9,566 nucleotides of DNA, taken from contig JAGACN010000103.1 of assembly GCA_017614095.1 (NCBI GenBank), positions 1 through 9,566 on the forward strand, in the 5' to 3' direction. The position numbers were made by a program, and so were the translations under genes. Source of the stretch: Clostridia bacterium. GTDB lineage: Bacteria > Bacillota_A > Clostridia > Oscillospirales > CAG-382. Positions 5,153 to 9,566 of this stretch are shown piece after piece. The stretch's first letter is position 1. Every line of letters begins with the position of its first letter. The notes below the pieces were generated by a model, which saw only the letters and a list, made by a program, of their open reading frames with translations, did not search any database and had not been told where the DNA came from.

Positions 5153-8100
5153 TCAATCGGAAGCATCCGGATCCACGGCGACCGTGCGGTCCAGTGCGAA
5201 GGACCACAGCAGCGTTTCTTTGACGCGCCTGCCGGTCATTTCCTCGACGGCGCGCCGGTAGCAGCGCATCTGCAGCCGGTAATTCCGCGCCAGCAAGCGG
5301 GACGAACGGATGCGGTCGGTCTTGTAGTCCACGATGACGATGCCGTCCTCCTCTTCAAAGACGAGATCCATAAGTCCTTTCAGCAGGATCGTTTCATTCC
5401 CCTCGACTCCGATGAAGTCCGCTCCGATGCGGACGGCGAACATCTTTTCGCGCTCGACGCGGCGACTTCGCCGGATACGGCGGTACAGAGGACTGCGGAA
5501 AAACGCGTCCAGTCCGTCGTAGTCCAGCATTCGGGCCTGTTCCGGGCTCAGCCGTCTCTCGCGGATCAGGCGGTCCGCCTCTGCTTCCATTCCGTCCGTT
5601 TCCACACGAACGTAATCGCAATACTGCAGGAACGCATGATTTGCCGTTCCCGCATAGGCGGCCGTTTCTTCGGGGCTCATCCCGGTCTCGGGCAGGAACG
5701 CGGGATCGCGTATCAGCTGCGACCGTTTGTATTCCGAGACCAGCTGATTATCGCGCAGCTTCAATTCGGATGCCGTCAGGGATGCCGCATAATCCGAACG
5801 GTGCTTATACTCGAAATCCAGCGCCTGTCGGACCTCTTCCGTCATACCGGCCTCCTCCGCGTCCGTCTCCCCAAGGATCGGTTCGGGCCCCTCGGCGGGC
5901 TTGGCGGATGCCGTTCCCGGACGGATGACCGTCCATTCGAATGAGGGATTGTCCGGAGATTGCCGGATGGCGTATGAAACCATCTCCAGGATGGATTTCG
6001 GATTCAGGCGCGACCAGTTGTCTTCCTCGATCTCCTTGAACGACTGTATGCCGGTAATGTACAGTTTCTCCCGTGCACGCGTGCATCCGACGTACAGTTT
6101 CCGCAGCGTTTCGCCGTATTCGGATTCTTTTTCCCGCTCCAGGGAATAAAGGTAGGTCAGCGTATTCGTCTGAATACGCGTCCGGGCATCCCGGACGGGG
6201 AAGAAGAGCCCTTCTTCCCGCAGGATCTCCATCCTGGACCGCCGGCTGGTCTTCTTCAGCAGCTGTCCGCTTCCGCACAGAAAGACGACCGGATACTCCA
6301 GCCCTTTGGATTTGTGGATGGTCGTCAGGGTCACGCAATCCTCCTCCGTCGCCTCCGACCCGGCCGGAAGCGGGATCCGCTTTTCCTCGGCAACGCGCAG
6401 ATAGGCCAGGAAACCCGACAACCCTTTGTATCCCGTCTGTTCGAACACCCGCGCGTTCTCGTAAAGCATCAGCAGATGCGCGAGCCCCTCGTTGCCGCAC
6501 AGATACAGCAGCCCGGTCTGTGCGAACAGTTCCCACAGAAACGCGTGGCACGGCTGATCTTCCGCTTTCAGGCGGTACTCTTCCAGTTCATGGATGAAAT
6601 CCGCCGCCTTTTTCCGAAGCGCTCCCGTTTCGTCCGACGCGTCAACCGGTTCGATGAACACGCGGATCGACTGGATCAAAGGTCCGCCCGGCGCCGCCGT
6701 GCGGATGCGGTAAACATCCTCCGCGGAAAAGCCGAACAGCGGACTGCGCATGGTTCCGAACAGGGAGATATCGTCCGAAGGATCATCCACGCAGCGCAGA
6801 AGATCGAGCGCAAGCTGGATCTCCGGCTGATCGAAGAACAGACGCTCCCGGCTGACCCGGAAGGGAATGCCCCGCTTGCGCAGTGCCTCTTCGTACGGAG
6901 CGGTTTTGTCTTTCAGGACGAGGAACAGCAGCGCGAAATCGCTGTAGCGGCAGGGCCTGACCGTTCCGTCCCGTTCTTTCCACTCCGACGTTCTCATACG
7001 CTCCGCGATCTGATCCGCGATATATGCGGCCTCCGCCGTCGTCGCATCCTGCGCCGTCGGGCCATCGGGGATCGAGCGGCGGGACTCGTAGGGGAAGCGT
7101 GCGACGGTGACGGGCTCGGCCTTTTCGTAATCCGTCCCGCGCGCAAACACCAGTTCCTCCCCTTTGTATTCCCGCTCGAAAGCGGTCCCGTCCGTCAATG
7201 TGCTGAAGAGAAGATTGGTGAAATCCAAAACCGTCCGCGCGCTTCTGAAATTTTCGCGGAGGAACACTTTTCCTTCCGGTCCGCCGTTTTCCGGACCGAC
7301 CGGAGGGAACCGGTCCTTGTAGGCAAGGAAAATGTCGGGATAGGCGTTCCGGAACCGGTAAATGGACTGCTTGACGTCGCCGACCATGAACCGGTTCTCC
7401 CCGTTTGACAAAAGCGTGAAGATGCGGTCCTGCAAAGGAGAAACGTCCTGATATTCGTCGATATAGATCTCACGGAACCGCTTGCGCAGCGTCCGGCAGA
7501 CTTCCGTCTCCTCTCCGTCCCGTTCGAGCAGGGACAAGAACATATGTTCTACATCGTCGAAATCCAGCAGCCCGCGTTCCCGCTTGGACGCCGAATAGCG
7601 TGCATCGAGGTCTTCCAGGAACACGCGGATGGAGCCAATGATGCGGCCGGTCGTCCGGAACTGTTCACTCAATGCCTCACAGTCAGCCAAACGGAAAAAA
7701 GCGCACAGATCGTTCTTTTTCTTCTTGATCTCGTCCCGTTCGAACGGCAGGAACGGCGGGTAATCGGATTTGGCGGGAAGGCGCCCGTGATCGAACGACC
7801 CGGCCGCATCCAGGAACGCGTCCTGACTGACGAGCGCCCGCTCGCGCAGCGTGCGTAAGCCGTCTTCCCATCTGGTCAGATAGTCCAGTACGGGCCGGTC
7901 GGCGCCGGCCGATTCCGTCTTCGCAGTCAATCCTTTCCATTCGGCTTCGAGTTCCTCCAACTGCCGGACCAGAAAAGACTGCATCGCTTTTCCGGTTTCC
8001 GTCTTGAAGAGTCCGTCCTTCACCCTTTCCGCATCCGAAAGCAGCCGGTCCGCTGCTTCCTTCAGCCAGCCGGAACTGTCGGCGAACGCGCGCAGCCGGT

Positions 8101-8626
8101 CGTAAAGTGCGATCATCAGCTCTTCCAGCGACCGGTCGTTTTTGACGTCCGTAAAACATTCGGCCATCTCCAGGAAGGCTTCTCCGCCCGTTTCGTATCC
8201 CGCGTCGACCGCGTCGGAAACGGCCTGGGTCTTCAGCAGGCGTGCTTCCTGATCATCCGCGAAACGCAGTCTCGGCGACAGGCCGAGCAATTGGAAATGC
8301 GCGCGCACCATCGCGCCGCAGAAAGAATGGATGGTCCCGATATATGCCTCCGGCAGCAGGTACAGCTGCCGGCGGATATGCGCGTCATCCGGATGATCGG
8401 ACGCGCGTTTTCCGAGTTCGCGGTACAGTTTGTCCCGCAGGTCCGCGGCGGAAGCCTTGGTAAACGTCACGACCAGGAAATCCGTGACGTTTTCGCCGCG
8501 CGCGATGCGCTCCAGCAGCCGCTGCGTCAGCACGGTCGTCTTTCCGCTTCCGGCGCCGGCCGATACGAGCAGCGTTTTGTCCTGCGTCTGAATGGCGCTC
8601 CGTTGCGATTCCGTCCAGTTCGGCAT
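5153..8626 (-). CDS. addA: ATP-dependent helicase/nuclease subunit A (AddA)
   Basis: Complete AddA, the UvrD-like helicase plus nuclease subunit of the AddAB enzyme, which unwinds and resects double-strand DNA ends for RecA loading. 1,157 residues, slightly shorter than B. subtilis AddA (about 1,230). Seen in order: WTESQRSAI near the N-terminus (Q motif), Walker A AGAGSGKTT (23-31), motif Ia VVTFTKASA (52-60), GTIHSF (97-102), Walker B IYIDEYQD (387-394; D390, E391), motif III GDVKQSIYRFRN (416-427), LRENFRS near 455, motif V HKSKGLEYP (771-779) and motif VI CTRARE (848-853). The C-terminal RecB-type nuclease has H997 in the GTANH segment, D1087 in KGLMD, and D1100-Y-K1102 with a following Q in YRLQM. 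All catalytic residues are present. The ATG at 8626 was chosen over an in-frame one at 8710: it has GGAGG 9 bases upstream, the protein then begins at the family's usual point, and the longer start adds an Arg-rich stretch inside addB. Translation is probably coupled to addB. Confidence 0.97.
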   Translation of the reverse strand: MPNWTESQRSAIQTQDKTLLVSAGAGSGKTTVLTQRLLERIARGENVTDFLVVTFTKASAADLRDKLYRELGKRASDHPDDAHIRRQLYLLPEAYIGTIHSFCGAMVRAHFQLLGLSPRLRFADDQEARLLKTQAVSDAVDAGYETGGEAFLEMAECFTDVKNDRSLEELMIALYDRLRAFADSSGWLKEAADRLLSDAERVKDGLFKTETGKAMQSFLVRQLEELEAEWKGLTAKTESAGADRPVLDYLTRWEDGLRTLRERALVSQDAFLDAAGSFDHGRLPAKSDYPPFLPFERDEIKKKKNDLCAFFRLADCEALSEQFRTTGRIIGSIRVFLEDLDARYSASKRERGLLDFDDVEHMFLSLLERDGEETEVCRTLRKRFREIYIDEYQDVSPLQDRIFTLLSNGENRFMVGDVKQSIYRFRNAYPDIFLAYKDRFPPVGPENGGPEGKVFLRENFRSARTVLDFTNLLFSTLTDGTAFEREYKGEELVFARGTDYEKAEPVTVARFPYESRRSIPDGPTAQDATTAEAAYIADQIAERMRTSEWKERDGTVRPCRYSDFALLFLVLKDKTAPYEEALRKRGIPFRVSRERLFFDQPEIQLALDLLRCVDDPSDDISLFGTMRSPLFGFSAEDVYRIRTAAPGGPLIQSIRVFIEPVDASDETGALRKKAADFIHELEEYRLKAEDQPCHAFLWELFAQTGLLYLCGNEGLAHLLMLYENARVFEQTGYKGLSGFLAYLRVAEEKRIPLPAGSEATEEDCVTLTTIHKSKGLEYPVVFLCGSGQLLKKTSRRSRMEILREEGLFFPVRDARTRIQTNTLTYLYSLEREKESEYGETLRKLYVGCTRAREKLYITGIQSFKEIEEDNWSRLNPKSILEMVSYAIRQSPDNPSFEWTVIRPGTASAKPAEGPEPILGETDAEEAGMTEEVRQALDFEYKHRSDYAASLTASELKLRDNQLVSEYKRSQLIRDPAFLPETGMSPEETAAYAGTANHAFLQYCDYVRVETDGMEAEADRLIRERRLSPEQARMLDYDGLDAFFRSPLYRRIRRSRRVEREKMFAVRIGADFIGVEGNETILLKGLMDLVFEEEDGIVIVDYKTDRIRSSRLLARNYRLQMRCYRRAVEEMTGRRVKETLLWSFALDRTVAVDPDASD

Positions 8627-8640
8627 CAGCCTTCGCCTCC
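8624..8640 (-). promoter_or_regulatory. addB-addA junction: TGATG overlap with internal ribosome binding site
   Basis: The stop of addB (TGA, 8628-8626) and the start of addA (ATG, 8626-8624) share one base. A GGAGG (8636-8640), inside the last codons of addB, lies 9 bases before the addA start. This is the usual arrangement for coupled translation of two subunits needed in equal amounts. Confidence 0.85.
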
Positions 8641-9566
8641 TTCCCCTTCTCCGTCCGCATAAGTCTGTGCGGTATACCGGCAGGCGGCCTTCATCGGACA
8701 GTAGGCGCATCCGTCCGCCAGTCCGTCCGCCTTCACGGGCCGGATATCCATCCGTCCGTTCAGGATCCCGTCGCCGTCTTCCGCCAGCCGCCGCTCCAGT
8801 CCGGCAAAGAGCGTCCGGAACTGTTCGCCGGTCAGCAGGTTCGAACTGTCCTCTTTCAACCCTTTCGCACCCATGATCCCGGACGGGAGATACCGGCCGT
8901 CCTCCGAGCCGTCCATCGCCGCAAGGACGTCTTTGTCGTTCAGTAAAACGCCGGTGTGCTTCAGGCGGAGTTCGCTCTCCTTCCGTTTCTCCAGTTCATC
9001 GGGCGTTTCCGTGCCCTGGACGGACAGATAGGACAGTTCGGCGTTGTTGTACAGCACGCCGGCCGGTTCGAGCACCTCCCCGTCCCGGAGGCCGGACCCG
9101 CCGTTCCTGCAGGCAGCCAGCAGATAGAGGAACATCTGCTGATCCAGGCCGAACTCGTTCACCAGTTTCATGGACAGTTCTTTCCCGTACGTCTTGTAAT
9201 CCACGACCCGGACGTACGTCACGCCGTCCTTGCGGAAAGAGTCGACGCGGTCGATGGATCCGACCAGATAGACCGTTTTTCCCTCTTCCGTCCGGATCGC
9301 GAGCGCCGGCAGGGACCGTTCCCCTTTCCGGCCGATCCCGACTTCAAATCCCGCGGGGACGAAACGGCTGTTCTGCATTTCCTCGGTCACCTTTTCAGCC
9401 GCGAACAGAATGACGTCACGCACGTTCCGGCAGGTGTGCAGGAAGCGTCCCCCGGTCTCGTTCGCCAGCCCGGTCTTTTCCAGCTGTTCGGCGAGAAGCG
9501 CATCCGCCTCCCGCTCCAGCTCCGCCCGGCCGGCAGGCGGTATGAACCGGCCGTTTCGCATATGGC
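8626..9566 (-). CDS. addB: ATP-dependent helicase/nuclease subunit B (AddB), C-terminal part (5' end outside window)
   Basis: The C-terminal 313 codons or so of AddB; the frame stays open through the right edge, so the ATG at 9561 is an internal Met. AddB is about 1,100-1,170 residues in B. subtilis and relatives, so roughly three quarters of the protein lies outside. Counting from that Met, the nuclease domain shows GSID104RVD (101-107), D121-Y-K123 and the Q141/Q142-MFLYL segment, the GxxD / DYK / Q pattern of RecB-family nucleases. Near the C-terminus C285-x2-C288-x5-C294 matches the spacing of the three C-terminal ligands of the AddB iron-sulfur cluster. The fourth Cys, which lies well upstream in known AddB, would be outside the window. 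The chain ends in a Gly/Glu-rich tail. Together with AddA it forms the heterodimeric end-resection enzyme, AddB nuclease cutting one strand and AddA nuclease the other. Confidence 0.94.
   Translation of the reverse strand, partial: HMRNGRFIPPAGRAELEREADALLAEQLEKTGLANETGGRFLHTCRNVRDVILFAAEKVTEEMQNSRFVPAGFEVGIGRKGERSLPALAIRTEEGKTVYLVGSIDRVDSFRKDGVTYVRVVDYKTYGKELSMKLVNEFGLDQQMFLYLLAACRNGGSGLRDGEVLEPAGVLYNNAELSYLSVQGTETPDELEKRKESELRLKHTGVLLNDKDVLAAMDGSEDGRYLPSGIMGAKGLKEDSSNLLTGEQFRTLFAGLERRLAEDGDGILNGRMDIRPVKADGLADGCAYCPMKAACRYTAQTYADGEGEGGEG

Noticed and set aside
5805..6551. A 248-codon open frame on the same strand as addA but in another frame
   Set aside because: It overlaps the continuous AddA reading frame, including motifs V and VI, and has an Arg/Gly/Ala-rich off-frame composition. 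It does not indicate a frameshift because addA is uninterrupted.
6314..7408. A 364-codon plus-strand open frame opposite addA
   Set aside because: It is a mirror of the AddA helicase motifs region; its composition is that of an antisense shadow, and addA is unambiguous here.
9559..9561. The ATG at 9561 as the start of a 311-residue protein
   Set aside because: The frame remains open through the window edge and the protein corresponds only to the nuclease and cysteine-cluster end of AddB, so this is an internal Met.
1..9566. Mobile elements, CRISPR arrays, tRNA/rRNA genes, defence-system cassettes
   Set aside because: Reading both strands I found no regularly spaced repeats, no cloverleaf-like sequence, no transposase or integrase motifs and no flanking direct or inverted repeats of the kind left by insertion sequences. 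AddAB can degrade foreign DNA but is a housekeeping repair enzyme here.

Overview
The window looks like an ordinary stretch of chromosome from a GC-rich member of the Bacillota (Firmicutes). The evidence is an AddB-AddA pair in place of RecBCD, strong AGGAGG-type ribosome binding sites, a very long fused ABC ATPase/permease of a type common in Clostridia and Erysipelotrichia, and a secreted protein with a GLUG-like segment. The genus cannot be fixed from sequence alone. I see no tRNA, rRNA, CRISPR array, transposase, integrase or phage gene.

Layout, left to right. (1) On the minus strand, positions 1-1707 hold three genes transcribed leftward: a PHP-domain phosphoesterase (994-1707), a 110-residue single-pass membrane protein of unknown function with a very acidic tail (583-915), and the start of a secreted GLUG-type protein that runs off the left edge (1-506). 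This last gene is clear from its ribosome binding site, signal peptide and sequence. Hairpins lie in both gaps between these genes. (2) A 222-base divergent intergenic region (1708-1929) carries an AT-rich core. (3) On the plus strand, 1930-5085 encodes one 1,051-residue ABC transporter protein: an ATPase domain, one membrane helix, an extracellular region of roughly 620 residues and three more helices. It ends at a textbook rho-independent terminator (5103-5140). (4) Convergent to it, the minus strand carries a complete addA (5153-8626) preceded by the 3' part of addB (8626-9566, running off the right edge). The two overlap by one base in a TGATG junction.

How the genes work together: AddB and AddA form one helicase-nuclease that processes double-strand DNA ends for recombination, and their coupled translation fits a 1:1 complex. 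The transporter is probably a self-contained MacB/FtsX-superfamily machine, perhaps a homodimer, acting on something at the cell surface rather than moving a cytoplasmic solute. The PHP protein, the small membrane protein and the GLUG protein may be co-transcribed, but nothing in the sequence ties them to one pathway. I found no convincing new multi-gene system. The least explained items are the small acidic-tailed membrane protein, the transporter's extracellular domain, and a base-composition shift inside the GLUG gene.
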